From: Bacillus badius NBRC 15713
GTDB lineage: Bacteria; Bacillota; Bacilli; Bacillales; Domibacillaceae
Assembly (NCBI RefSeq): GCF_001591605.1
Contig: NZ_BCVF01000013.1
Span: forward strand, 27,878-91,877
Length of the DNA stretch: 64,000 bases
Direction: 5' to 3'
The notes under the pieces are model-generated. The model worked only from the letters and a program-made list of their open reading frames with translations. It did not search any database and was not told where the DNA came from. Of the stretch, positions 47,132 through 55,665 are shown one piece after another (within the stretch, counting starts at the first letter, position 1; every line of letters begins with the position of its first letter). A program made the position numbers and the translations under genes.

Positions 47132-47163
47132 AAAAAGGCTGACTCCTCAAGAGCCAGCCTTGC
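47132..47163 (-). terminator. terminator after tpx
   Basis: AAGGCTGRCTC-type stem (47135-47161) followed by TTTTT on the minus strand. Confidence 0.78.
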
Positions 47164-47174
47164 ATTTTTATTTT

Positions 47175-47675
47175 TTACTTAGCGGCTTTTGCTGCCTCAA
47201 TTGCTTTTTCGTAATCTGGATGATTCGTCCCTTCGCTTACATACTCTACATATGTAACCTTGCCTTCACTATCTACGACAAAAACAGAACGAGCTAATAA
47301 TCGAAGTTCTTTCATATGAACTCCGTAAGCTTCTCCAAACGACATTTCGCGGTGATCAGAATAAATGTTCACATTTTCCAATCCTTCTCCCGCACACCAG
47401 CGCTTTTGCGCAAACGGCAGGTCAGCAGAAATCGTTATGATTTCCACGTTGTCCAATTTGGAAGCTTCTTCATTAAATTTGCGTGTTTGCTGTTCGCATA
47501 CCCCTGTATCAATGGAAGGAATCACACTAATCAAACGCACTTTACCTTTAGAATCAGCTAATGTGACTTCTGATAAATCTGTCGCGAGCACCTTAAAATC
47601 AGGTGCTTGGTCGCCTGCCTTCACTTCATTCCCAAGCAATGTGACCGGGTTTCCTTTGAATGTTACATTTGCCAT
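47175..47675 (-). CDS. tpx: thiol peroxidase
   Basis: Peroxiredoxin that reduces hydroperoxides with thioredoxin. 166 residues from the ATG at 47673-47675, chosen to give the family N-terminus [15 protein letters not shown]; an ATG two codons earlier also follows GGAGGAGG and cannot be excluded. The peroxidatic Cys is in [14 protein letters not shown] and the resolving Cys in [11 protein letters not shown], the two-Cys Tpx pattern. Downstream of ytfJ in the ytfI-ytfJ-tpx-ytxK-ackA order. Confidence 0.96.
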   Translation of the reverse strand: MANVTFKGNPVTLLGNEVKAGDQAPDFKVLATDLSEVTLADSKGKVRLISVIPSIDTGVCEQQTRKFNEEASKLDNVEIITISADLPFAQKRWCAGEGLENVNIYSDHREMSFGEAYGVHMKELRLLARSVFVVDSEGKVTYVEYVSEGTNHPDYEKAIEAAKAAK

Positions 47676-47786
47676 ATTCATAATCCCTCCTCCATCTTTT
47701 TCACACTTAATATCATACTTGTTCGAAAGAGGGAAATGCAAGGAAAAGCCCTGCCAGTACCTATGAAGAATTTATTTTTTCTCTCC

Positions 47787-48230
47787 CTAGATGGTGAAGT
47801 CAGAAGAAGGCTTTTTAGACGATGATTGCTTGGATTGGTTTTTCTGATTAAGCATGCCTTGAATTTTATCAATAACGGCTGGAGCCAAATCAATGATTTT
47901 GTCCAATAAATGTGTATTTTCATCTAGATGAAGCATACGCACACCGCTGGAATTGACAATTAAAAAGGCGATAGGCGTGATAGAAACACCGCCCCCGCTG
48001 CCGCCGCCGAACGGGCTTTTTTCTTGACTGCCCCCCTGGCCGCCGCCTTGTTTGTCCATTTTAAATTCACTGCCGCCGGCTGCAAAACCAAATCCCACTT
48101 TTGAAACAGTCATAATGATACTTCCATCAGGTGTTTCAACCGGATCGCCGATAATGGTGTTAACGTCGATCATGTCCTTTAAATTTTCCATAGCTGTGGT
48201 CATCAATCCTTCGATTGGATGGTCACTCAT
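47787..48230 (-). CDS. ytfJ: GerW family sporulation protein YtfJ
   Basis: A 147-residue protein needed for spore properties in Bacillus and Streptomyces (GerW family). Its middle has the conserved TIIGDPVETPDGSIIMTVSK segment and FGFAAGGSEF. A low-complexity Gly/Gln/Ser stretch (near 80-105, GGGQGGSQEKSPFGGGSGGG) follows, then LIVNSSGVRMLHL. A Lys/Ser-rich tail ends the protein. GGAGGGG precedes the ATG. It forms a pair with the upstream ytfI. Confidence 0.95.
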   Translation of the reverse strand: MSDHPIEGLMTTAMENLKDMIDVNTIIGDPVETPDGSIIMTVSKVGFGFAAGGSEFKMDKQGGGQGGSQEKSPFGGGSGGGVSITPIAFLIVNSSGVRMLHLDENTHLLDKIIDLAPAVIDKIQGMLNQKNQSKQSSSKKPSSDFTI

Positions 48231-48257
48231 ATTTACCCCTCCAGTTGTTTAAGTGTT

Positions 48258-48875
48258 TTAAAAAAACAGGCCGGCACTTGAACGCTTTTTTCTGCCGCGC
48301 CGATGAATAAATAGTTGAATAACTGCAGCTATAGCATGCCCTGCGCGAAAGGAAATCATACACGAACCTTCCACTTTCCAAACAGACTGTCCAAATATAG
48401 GTGTCACTTCAATGTCAGGGCGGGTATTCATCTTCATCAAGCGGTCAATGGCTGCCAATACACTTCCTTTTGCAGCCCACAGAGAGCCGGTCAGCATGCC
48501 GGTCCAAGCAGCATCCTTCATGCCAACAGCTGTCCGCCATGTCAAAGCACGCACTTCTACTTTCTTTAAAAATGAAAGAGCGATCTGCGGCAAATTCTCA
48601 ATATATCCGATCCTTTCTTTCAGCTGGACAAGGAAAGTTTCCGCTTCTTGGGGAGGAATCGTGGCGGTTACTCGCTTTTTTACAGCTGCCAGCGCCTTAT
48701 TTGTAAAAGGAATATAAAAAGTAAAAGATAGCAGTCCATGAAAAAAGAAAAAACGAACATAGGCTTCAGTATGATCGGGCACACGGAGAAAGTAAAAGAG
48801 CAGTTGAATGTTTAAAAACCAAACCAGTAACAGCAGGACCGGCACAATAGCGAGCCCCCACCATAAATAAGCCAT
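48258..48875 (-). CDS. ytfI: DUF2953 protein YtfI
   Basis: From the ATG at 48873-48875 (AAAGGAGGG upstream) it has 205 residues, starting MAYLWWGLAIVPVLLLLVWF; the longer frame overlaps the RDD gene and a terminator and is rejected. It has an N-terminal membrane helix (about 4-30), a basic middle region and a C-terminal domain with the family segment WRTAVGMKDAAWTGMLTGSL. In Bacillus it sits next to ytfJ, and both are linked to sporulation; the biochemical role is unknown. Confidence 0.88.
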   Translation of the reverse strand: MAYLWWGLAIVPVLLLLVWFLNIQLLFYFLRVPDHTEAYVRFFFFHGLLSFTFYIPFTNKALAAVKKRVTATIPPQEAETFLVQLKERIGYIENLPQIALSFLKKVEVRALTWRTAVGMKDAAWTGMLTGSLWAAKGSVLAAIDRLMKMNTRPDIEVTPIFGQSVWKVEGSCMISFRAGHAIAAVIQLFIHRRGRKKRSSAGLFF

Positions 48876-48945
48876 CCTGTTCCCTCCTTTTCCGCTAAAC
48901 AGTTTGTCCGCCGGAATAGGAAAGTAAACATAACGGGCCACACAG

Positions 48946-48976
48946 AAAAAGCTGCCGGCTTTTTGCCGGCAGCTTG
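48946..48976 (-). terminator. terminator after the sppA-RDD pair
   Basis: AAGCTGCCGGC / GCCGGCAGCTT stem with T-run on the minus strand, just after the RDD gene. Confidence 0.87.
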
Positions 48977-48982
48977 CTTTGG

Positions 48983-49576
48983 TTATAGCGATTGAACAGG
49001 AGCTTGAACAGCTAGCGACTCCTCGTGAATAACAGTTGTCTCTGCGAAGTAATCGTGCAGCCCCTGCTTTCTTGATAAAAAAGCGACAAGTACATATAAG
49101 AAAGGGATCGTTGCGGATAAATAGCGGCCGATCCACTCCCGGAACAAAACCGTCTGCCAAGAAAGGCCTGAGCCTGCCAGTGAAATCACTTTCAATCCAA
49201 ACACCATTTTTCCAATCGTCTGCCCCCGCCATTTTGTCATCAAAACAAAATACAAATAGAAAACAAGAGCAGTCGCAATATTTACAGCCGAAAAGATTCC
49301 ATTGGTCGCCGTATCAATGTCTGCCGCCCGAAATAACGGATAAATAAGCAGGCGGGAAAGACTTCCAACGACGATCAAATCAAGAAGATACGCCCAAAAT
49401 CGAATCCAAAAGCCGGCATAATGCAAGGCTGGGGCTGTGGAAACTGCAAATGCTGGCTTCTCTTCTGCGTGCCTTTCAGAAGGCCGGTCCTCCATGATCT
49501 GTTCCTCTTGCTGGAGAGGTGTTTGTTCCTCCACATGTCTTTGCTCGCCGGTTTCATTATTGACATCTTCTCTCAT
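48983..49576 (-). CDS. yteJ: RDD family membrane protein (YteJ-like)
   Basis: A 197-residue protein with a charged, Glu-rich N-terminal tail (1-50) and an RDD domain of three helices. The domain starts YAGFWIRFWAYLLDLIVVGS (Arg/Asp pair conserved) and continues with a second helix near 95-115 and a third after VLFREWIGRYLS. Function is unknown; RDD proteins have been proposed as transporters or stress proteins. AAAGGAGG precedes the ATG. It follows sppA by 14 bp, as in B. subtilis. Confidence 0.92.
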   Translation of the reverse strand: MREDVNNETGEQRHVEEQTPLQQEEQIMEDRPSERHAEEKPAFAVSTAPALHYAGFWIRFWAYLLDLIVVGSLSRLLIYPLFRAADIDTATNGIFSAVNIATALVFYLYFVLMTKWRGQTIGKMVFGLKVISLAGSGLSWQTVLFREWIGRYLSATIPFLYVLVAFLSRKQGLHDYFAETTVIHEESLAVQAPVQSL

Positions 49577-49590
49577 TATCTGTCCCTCCT

Positions 49591-50601
49591 TTATTCCGCA
49601 TACAAATACATCAACCGCGGAGAATTGGGATGTGAAAAGATTTTCAGCAGCGCCTCTGCTTCATCATTTCCGCCGATCAGCTGCTGGGCTTTCATCGTGA
49701 AATAGGATGGCCAGCCAAGACTCTCTTCATAGGTCACTACTTGAGCGTCTTGCAGGTTTTCATCTTTCTTCAGCGCCGCAATGGTGTCTTCCAAATAGCC
49801 GAAATCATCAATCAAATTCAGTTCTTTCGCTTGACGACCGTCATAAATGCGGCCATCAGCTATTTTTTTGACTTGTTCTGTTGACATATCACGGCCGTCA
49901 GCAATAACTTTGACAAATCCGTCGTAAGAATTATTGATCATTGACTGTACTATCTTTCTTTCTTCATCTGTCATCTCACGAGTCGGACTCATAATGTCTT
50001 TATGAGGACCGCTTTTGACCGTAACAAAGTCAACGCCGTATTTTTTAGCGAGCTTGGAATAATTCACGCTTTGCATAATCACCCCAAGAGAACCTGTCAA
50101 AGTTTCGGGACTCGCATAAATTTTGTCAGCAGGCGCTGATATGTAGTAGCCGCCGGATGCTGCCATCGATCCCATTGATACGTAAACCGGCTTTTTGGCT
50201 TTCTCGCGAATCTCTATGATTTTATCGTGGATTTGCGCGCTCTCCACTACTCCTCCGCCAGGTGAGTTCACTTGCAGGATAACAGCTTTTACTTTCTTAT
50301 CCTCTTTTACTTTTTCAAGCTGCTTCATAAACTGGCGATGATTGTAGCCAGGGGATGAAAACAGAGACTGTGCCGTTCCGGTATCCTGAATCACTCCTTC
50401 AACCGGCAAGACGGCAATCTTCTGTGTCTCGCTTCCCTGTTCCTCCACTTGCTCAACAAACTCCTCGCTGCTGGTTCCCATCGCGCTTTCCCATGCGGTA
50501 GAAAAGTTCGTATTCATCACCACTGAGGCTGTGTTTACAATAATGGAAACAATAAATAAACCAGCAGCCAGCAATAGAGCAATGGTTCTTTTTTTGCTCA
50601 A
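49591..50601 (-). CDS. sppA: signal peptide peptidase SppA
   Basis: Membrane serine protease (S49) that degrades released signal peptides and takes part in lantibiotic resistance in B. subtilis. The 336 residues have one N-terminal helix (about 6-30). The catalytic Ser is S149 in SMGSMAASGGYYIS and the general-base Lys is K201 in SGPHKDIMSP, the same spacing as in B. subtilis SppA (S147/K199). The oxyanion region QVNSPGGGV is intact. The start is a TTG at 50599-50601 with GGAGAGAG upstream. Confidence 0.96.
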   Translation of the reverse strand: MSKKRTIALLLAAGLFIVSIIVNTASVVMNTNFSTAWESAMGTSSEEFVEQVEEQGSETQKIAVLPVEGVIQDTGTAQSLFSSPGYNHRQFMKQLEKVKEDKKVKAVILQVNSPGGGVVESAQIHDKIIEIREKAKKPVYVSMGSMAASGGYYISAPADKIYASPETLTGSLGVIMQSVNYSKLAKKYGVDFVTVKSGPHKDIMSPTREMTDEERKIVQSMINNSYDGFVKVIADGRDMSTEQVKKIADGRIYDGRQAKELNLIDDFGYLEDTIAALKKDENLQDAQVVTYEESLGWPSYFTMKAQQLIGGNDEAEALLKIFSHPNSPRLMYLYAE

Positions 50602-50742
50602 AGCACTCTCTCCTTCCTATCCTTTCGTTCGCCGGCTTTTAAAAATAAACCGGGGCGTGGTACACTAAAAAAAGGTTCACCTTATTCTAACAAAACATTG
50701 AACAACAACCATACTAACTTTTCCAAAAAAGGAGAATTTCTC

Positions 50743-51543
50743 ATGGATCAGCGTCGGAACGTCTATTTTTACGAAACTCGCCGGGAAAATGTGGCAGAAA
50801 AAGTGGCGGAATTAAAAAAACTGGCTGCAAAATATGACTTTACGGTCGTCGAAAAATCAGAAGAAGCAAATATCATCGTCAGCATCGGCGGAGATGGCAC
50901 ATTCCTGCAGGCCGTCCAAAAAACCGGCTTTCGCGAAGACTGCTTGTATGCCGGCATCTCCATTTTTAATGAATTAAATATGTACTGTGACTTCCATGCA
51001 GATGACATCTCCGGCCTCATCGAAGTGATGTCCAAAGCGGAAATGGAAGTTCGCCGCTATCCAGTTCTGCAAATTGCCGTAGATGAAGATTCCGTTTTCT
51101 ACTGTTTAAATGAATTCAGCATCAAATCCAGCATCATCAAAACAATGGAAATGAATGTGTATATCGATGACCTTCATTTTGAAATGTTTCGCGGAGACGG
51201 CATGATTATTGCTACACCTACCGGCAGCACAGCCTATAACAAGTCAGTAAGCGGAGCTGTGGTTGATCCGCTGCTTCCTTGCATGCAAGTAAGTGAACTG
51301 GCTTCGCTGAATAACAAGCGTTATCGAACACTCGGCTCCTCTTTTATTCTGAGCGGAGACCGTACACTTTCACTTAAAATGCTCAAAGGAAGCAATAACT
51401 ATCCGATTATGGGGATCGATAATGAAGCGCTAAGTATTCAGCACATTGAAGAAATTAACATTTCATTGAGCAATAAGCGCATCAAAACGTTAAAATTAAA
51501 AAACAACTCATTCTGGCACAAAGTAAAACGCGCCTTTTTGTAA
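50743..51543 (+). CDS. nadK: NAD kinase
   Basis: Phosphorylates NAD+ to NADP+. From the ATG at 50743 (AAAAAAGGAG upstream) it has 266 residues; an earlier in-frame ATG lacks a ribosome site. Motifs: GGDGTFLQAV (about 46-55), LNEFSIKSS and TPTGSTAYNKSVSGA. This is the second Bacillus paralogue (YtdI/NadK2 type) judging by its place next to sppA. Divergent from sppA. Confidence 0.95.
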   Translation: MDQRRNVYFYETRRENVAEKVAELKKLAAKYDFTVVEKSEEANIIVSIGGDGTFLQAVQKTGFREDCLYAGISIFNELNMYCDFHADDISGLIEVMSKAEMEVRRYPVLQIAVDEDSVFYCLNEFSIKSSIIKTMEMNVYIDDLHFEMFRGDGMIIATPTGSTAYNKSVSGAVVDPLLPCMQVSELASLNNKRYRTLGSSFILSGDRTLSLKMLKGSNNYPIMGIDNEALSIQHIEEINISLSNKRIKTLKLKNNSFWHKVKRAFL

Positions 51544-51557
51544 GAAGCTGGACAATA

Positions 51558-51599
51558 GAAAAAGGAAGCGCCTCAATCGGTTCAGGCGCTTCCTTTTTT
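51558..51599 (+). terminator. shared terminator of nadK and rarD
   Basis: AAAAGGAAGCGCCT / AGGCGCTTCCTTTT stem between the convergent genes; the rarD stop lies inside it. Confidence 0.82.
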
Positions 51600-52511
51600 G
51601 TGGTTTCTGGCAGCGATATGCCTCTTTTGAGACCATTTTATTTGCGAAAAAGTAAAAATAGCGAGTGCCGTCCAAATAAATGAGAAAGAAATAAACTGTG
51701 TAGCGGAAAACGGTTCATCATATACGAACACACCGAGCAGGAGCGTCATTGTCGGAGTAATATACTGTAAAATCCCGATCATGGATAATGGGATTTTTGG
51801 CGCTCCCTCTGCGAACAACAGCAGCGGCAAGGCGGTGATTGCCCCGCCAAGAATCAGCAGCAAGGCAGTTGAAAAAGATCCGGAAACTAACGCCAGCTCC
51901 CCTTTTGACCACCAGTAAGCCAAAAAAACAACAGCGATCGGCGTAACAGCAAACGTCTCAAGTGTCAAACCAACAGCCGCCTCCACTTGAACCGTCTTCT
52001 TCATTAAGCCATACAGTGCAAAGCTGACTGCAAGGCCGAGCGATATCCACGGGAACTGCCCATACGAGACGGTAAGGACAGCAACACCGATAGCGGCAAA
52101 TAAAACAGAAAAAATCTGTGCTTTTGACAAAGACTCTTTCAGCACAAAAACGCCAAGAAGCACACTCATAAGCGGGTTAATATAGTAGCCAAGACTCGTC
52201 TCGATGACACGGTCATTGTTGATTGCCCAAATAAACAAAAACCAGTTGCCGCTCACTAGAAAAGAAGCAGTGACAAGAGCGGCTGCTTCTTTCGGCTTTT
52301 CCCTCATCATCTTGAGCGTAGCTTGCAAGTCTCCTAGCTTTCTAGTGATCAAGAGAAGCAGGAACATAGACGCAAACGACCAGAACACGCGATTGGCCAG
52401 AATTTCTTCGGCAGGAACGTGGCCCAAGAGCTTCCAATAGATCGGAAAAAGCCCCCACAGCAAATAAGCAAAAAATATATAAAAGGCACCCGCCTTTGTC
52501 TGTGCATTCAT
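51582..52511 (-). CDS. rarD: RarD family EamA-type transporter
   Basis: About 309 residues from the ATG at 52509-52511 (GAGGG upstream), a polytopic DMT-superfamily exporter with about ten helices in two EamA repeats. The RarD signature region FAYLLWGLFPIYWKLLGHVP and ANRVFWSF is at the N-terminus, with IWAINNDRVIETSLGYYINP in the middle. Named for chloramphenicol sensitivity in other bacteria; the true substrate is unknown. Convergent with nadK; not part of an evident operon. Confidence 0.92.
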   Translation of the reverse strand: MNAQTKAGAFYIFFAYLLWGLFPIYWKLLGHVPAEEILANRVFWSFASMFLLLLITRKLGDLQATLKMMREKPKEAAALVTASFLVSGNWFLFIWAINNDRVIETSLGYYINPLMSVLLGVFVLKESLSKAQIFSVLFAAIGVAVLTVSYGQFPWISLGLAVSFALYGLMKKTVQVEAAVGLTLETFAVTPIAVVFLAYWWSKGELALVSGSFSTALLLILGGAITALPLLLFAEGAPKIPLSMIGILQYITPTMTLLLGVFVYDEPFSATQFISFSFIWTALAIFTFSQIKWSQKRHIAARNHKKGSA

Positions 52512-52613
52512 GTGATCCCTCATTTCCTTCTGTTCCCGAAATAAATTCCATTATACTCCTTTCCTTTTAAAAATCAATAGAATGGCCAGGAAAGCACTAG
52601 ACTATTATTCCAC

Positions 52614-52643
52614 AAAAAAATCCCCGCTTCTTAAGCAGGGATA
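52614..52643 (-). terminator. terminator after the acyl-CoA synthetase gene
   Basis: ATCCCTGCTT / AAGCGGGGAT stem with T7 on the minus strand. The 72 bp between it and the gene end hold nothing recognisable. Confidence 0.78.
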
Positions 52644-52715
52644 ACCCATCCAGCCACTCAGCTTATCTGTCTGGCCTACGCCGTCAGGCAAAGTGTATTC
52701 ATTCAAGCCGACGCA

Positions 52716-54299
52716 TTAACTCTTGACCTTCTGCTCAGCCTGACGCAATTCAATCCGGCGAATCTTTCCGGAAGTGGTTTTTGGCAATTCATCAATAAAT
52801 TCAATCTTTCTTGGATATTTATAAGGAGCTGTTAATTCTTTAACATGATTTTGCAGTCTTTCAACGAGTTGAGGATCTTCTGCATTGACGCCATCCTGCA
52901 AGACCACAAAGGCTTTGACAATGTGTCCGCGGATTTCATCCGGGCTTGCTACGACCGCGCATTCTTTTACATCGGGATGTTTAACAAGAGCATCCTCTAC
53001 TTCAAACGGACCAATTGTATAGCCGGAGCTGATAATAATATCGTCCCCGCGTCCTTCAAACCAGTAATAGCCGTCCTCGTCCTTTTTCGCCTTATCGCCC
53101 GTTAAATAATAATTGCCCCTAAATTGCATGGCTGTCCGCTCTGGATCTTTATAATAATGCTTAAATAAAGCCGGTGTATCCATGTGAACAGCGATATCCC
53201 CTACAACACCTGCTTCTACTGGCACGCCGTCCTCATTAATGATTTCCACCCGATTTCCAGGGGTTGGTTTTCCCATCGATCCTGGCTTGACTTCCATCCC
53301 TTTCAATATGCCAATGACCAATGTACTCTCTGTCTGGCCATAGCCGTCCCGCACATCCACACCAAAATATTTTTGGAACGTTTCAATGACCTCTCTATTT
53401 AACGGCTCACCTGCTGAAACAGCACTGTGCAGGCTGGATAAATCATAATCCGCCAGGTTATCAACTTTAACCATCAGGCGATACTCCGTCGGCGTACAGC
53501 ACAGAACATTAATTTTATTTTGCTGGAGCAGTTCAAGATACTTTTTCGGCTCGAACTTCCCATTGTATACGAAGCCTGTCGCCCCTGAGCCAAGCACAGA
53601 CAAAAACGGGCTCCACGTCCACTTTTGCCAGCCAGGCCCGGCGGTAGCCCAGACTACATCACCTTCTGTAATTCCAAGCCAATTGGGCGCAGCTGTTTTT
53701 AAGTGGGCGTAGCCCCAGGCGTGCGTGTGGACAACCCCCTTTGGATTGCCTGTGGTGCCAGAGGTATAAGGCAAAAAGGCAATGTCATCCTTGGAGGTAT
53801 CAACTGTTTCCAGCTCATCAGATGCTCCATCCATCTTTTCCTGGAGATTCATCCATCCCTCTGCTTCGCCGCCAAATGAAAATGTGGTCAACTCTTTTAT
53901 TCTATCTACCTGTTCAAACTGTTCAGTGAATGGGGCATAACAAACGATCCCCTTCACTCCAGCATGCTCAATTCTGTAATTTAAATCTTTTGTCCGCAGC
54001 AATTCTGCGCTGGGAATAATAATTAAACCGGTTTTTAAAGCGGCAAGAAAGACTTCGTACGCTTCAATGAGGCGCGGTGCCATGATTAACACCGGATCAC
54101 CTTTTTTCAAACCGCTCTCCAAGAAAACGTTTCCAATCTTATTAACATTTTTCATTAGCTGGGCATATGTAATGTCCTTTTTCTGCCCATCTTCACTTTC
54201 CCATTTTAACGCCAATCTCTCGGGGTCTTTAGCAAACTTCTCTACTTCCATCACAATATTATACTTTTCAGGTGCAAGTAAATCTTCTCGTTTCATCAT
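52716..54299 (-). CDS. ytcI: acyl-CoA synthetase, AMP-forming (YtcI-like)
   Basis: Activates a carboxylic acid to its acyl-CoA via an acyl-AMP. The 527-residue ANL-superfamily enzyme has the P-loop-like YTSGTTGNPKGVVHTH (about 180), GYGQTES, the hinge Asp in YLTGDKAKKDEDGYY and the catalytic C-terminal Lys in PKTTSGKIRR. It resembles acetyl/medium-chain synthetases (AcsM/YtcI group) more than AcsA; the substrate cannot be fixed from sequence. AAGGGGGTAGG lies before the double ATG. No acuABC genes adjacent. The B. subtilis sspA gene that I expect nearby is not visible. Confidence 0.93.
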   Translation of the reverse strand: MMKREDLLAPEKYNIVMEVEKFAKDPERLALKWESEDGQKKDITYAQLMKNVNKIGNVFLESGLKKGDPVLIMAPRLIEAYEVFLAALKTGLIIIPSAELLRTKDLNYRIEHAGVKGIVCYAPFTEQFEQVDRIKELTTFSFGGEAEGWMNLQEKMDGASDELETVDTSKDDIAFLPYTSGTTGNPKGVVHTHAWGYAHLKTAAPNWLGITEGDVVWATAGPGWQKWTWSPFLSVLGSGATGFVYNGKFEPKKYLELLQQNKINVLCCTPTEYRLMVKVDNLADYDLSSLHSAVSAGEPLNREVIETFQKYFGVDVRDGYGQTESTLVIGILKGMEVKPGSMGKPTPGNRVEIINEDGVPVEAGVVGDIAVHMDTPALFKHYYKDPERTAMQFRGNYYLTGDKAKKDEDGYYWFEGRGDDIIISSGYTIGPFEVEDALVKHPDVKECAVVASPDEIRGHIVKAFVVLQDGVNAEDPQLVERLQNHVKELTAPYKYPRKIEFIDELPKTTSGKIRRIELRQAEQKVKS

Positions 54300-54418
54300 C
54301 CTACCCCCTTCGTAATATGGATTAATTATACAGAATAATGAGAAATATTTAAATATTTTTAAGAGGAATAAAGTAAATTAATCAAACGGGCTGTCCAATC
54401 AGTCTCTAAAATTAAAAT

Positions 54419-54459
54419 CGGCGGAGAAAAAGAATGCCTTTTTCTCCGCCTGTTTTTTT
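54419..54459 (-). terminator. terminator after iscS-thiI
   Basis: GGCGGAGAAAAAG / CTTTTTCTCCGCC stem overlapping the thiI stop, with T-rich sequence on both sides. Confidence 0.78.
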
Positions 54460-55660
54460 ATAGCAAATCAGCAAATTCATCCATTATTTTTTCGTTCGGA
54501 AGCTGAAGAGTTTCCATTTCTTCCACGGCTTGCTCCATCATCTCTTCAAAGTCAACAAAGCTTTCAAAGCGCTGCACCTTTTCAAGCTTCGGACGTGTTT
54601 TCGGGGATGGCGGCGTAAAAATTGTGCAGCAATCCTCATACGGCAAAATAGAAATGTCATGCGTGCCAATTTTTCGGGCCACATCGATAATTTCAAGCTT
54701 ATCCATTGTGACCAGCGGGCGCAGCACCGGCGTCGAGGTCACATCATTAATTGCCCTCATGCTCTCAAGAGTTTGACTGGCTACTTGTCCAAGGCTTTCG
54801 CCTGTCACGATCGCAAGTCCCCCTCTTTTTTGGCGGATTTTATCCGCCATAGCGAGCATCATCCGTCTCGTTGAAGTCATCGTATAATTTTCCGGCACTT
54901 GCTCCTGGATCTTCTGCTGAATAGCTGTGAACGGGACGATGTGAAGCTTGATTTCTGCTCCAAATGCAGTTAACCGCTCAGCTAAGTCAATCACTTTTTG
55001 TTTGGCGCGCTCGCTCGTATAAGGAGGACTGTGGAAGTGAATCGCTTCAATTTCCACTCCTCGTTTCAGCATGAAATAACCGGCCACGGGACTATCAATT
55101 CCTCCTGAAAGCAAAAGCATTGCACGGCCGCTCGTTCCTGATGGCAGCCCTGCCGCTCCCGGATATTTCTCGCAGGATAAAAAGACACCGCCCTTGCGAA
55201 CTTCTACCAGCAAATTAATATCAGGGTTTTTCACATCAACTGTCAAGCTCTCCATATTTCTAAGCACATGGCTGCCGATCGCATAGTTAATCTCATTAGT
55301 ATCAAGCTCAAATTGCTTATCGGAACGGCGGGCAGACACTTTAAATGTGTTTCCTGGGCTGAAATTCCGCTTCACCAGTTCTAAAGCAGCAGCCTTCATT
55401 TCCTCAATGTCCTGGCCGGTGCGAACGACAGGACTGAAAGATTGGATGCCGAACACTTGGCTGAGCCGATCTTTCACCGCTTCAAATGGCACGCCATTTA
55501 AGTGGATAAACATCCGGTCATGACTTAATTCAACGGTTATAGCAGGAAACTCCTTTAATGAAAGTAAAATGCTTTTTTTTAGTTTCGTAATAAATTGTTT
55601 ACGATTGCGTCCCTTTGTGGAAAGCTCCCCGTAGCGAATTAATATACGGTCGTAATTCAT
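54458..55660 (-). CDS. thiI: tRNA 4-thiouridine synthetase / thiamine sulfurtransferase ThiI
   Basis: Transfers sulfur to uridine-8 of tRNA (s4U) and can serve thiamine synthesis. From the ATG at 55658-55660 (AGAGGTG upstream) it has 400 residues, starting MNYDRILIRYGELSTKGRNR; a GTG three codons earlier overlaps the desulfurase stop. Domains are NFLD, THUMP (about 60-165), and a PP-loop ATPase with LLLSGGIDSPVAGYFMLKRG. There is no C-terminal rhodanese domain, as in Bacillus, so the partner desulfurase just upstream must supply sulfur directly. Confidence 0.96.
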   Translation of the reverse strand: MNYDRILIRYGELSTKGRNRKQFITKLKKSILLSLKEFPAITVELSHDRMFIHLNGVPFEAVKDRLSQVFGIQSFSPVVRTGQDIEEMKAAALELVKRNFSPGNTFKVSARRSDKQFELDTNEINYAIGSHVLRNMESLTVDVKNPDINLLVEVRKGGVFLSCEKYPGAAGLPSGTSGRAMLLLSGGIDSPVAGYFMLKRGVEIEAIHFHSPPYTSERAKQKVIDLAERLTAFGAEIKLHIVPFTAIQQKIQEQVPENYTMTSTRRMMLAMADKIRQKRGGLAIVTGESLGQVASQTLESMRAINDVTSTPVLRPLVTMDKLEIIDVARKIGTHDISILPYEDCCTIFTPPSPKTRPKLEKVQRFESFVDFEEMMEQAVEEMETLQLPNEKIMDEFADLL

Positions 55661-55665
55661 GGTTG

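Noticed and set aside
48876..49232. N-terminal extension of ytfI by about 119 codons
   Set aside because: It would run through a strong terminator and overlap the RDD gene; the ATG at 48875 has a good ribosome site and starts at the family's membrane helix.
52644..52715. Possible structured RNA between a terminator and the acyl-CoA synthetase gene end
   Set aside because: Only weak self-complementarity; most likely plain 3' untranslated sequence.
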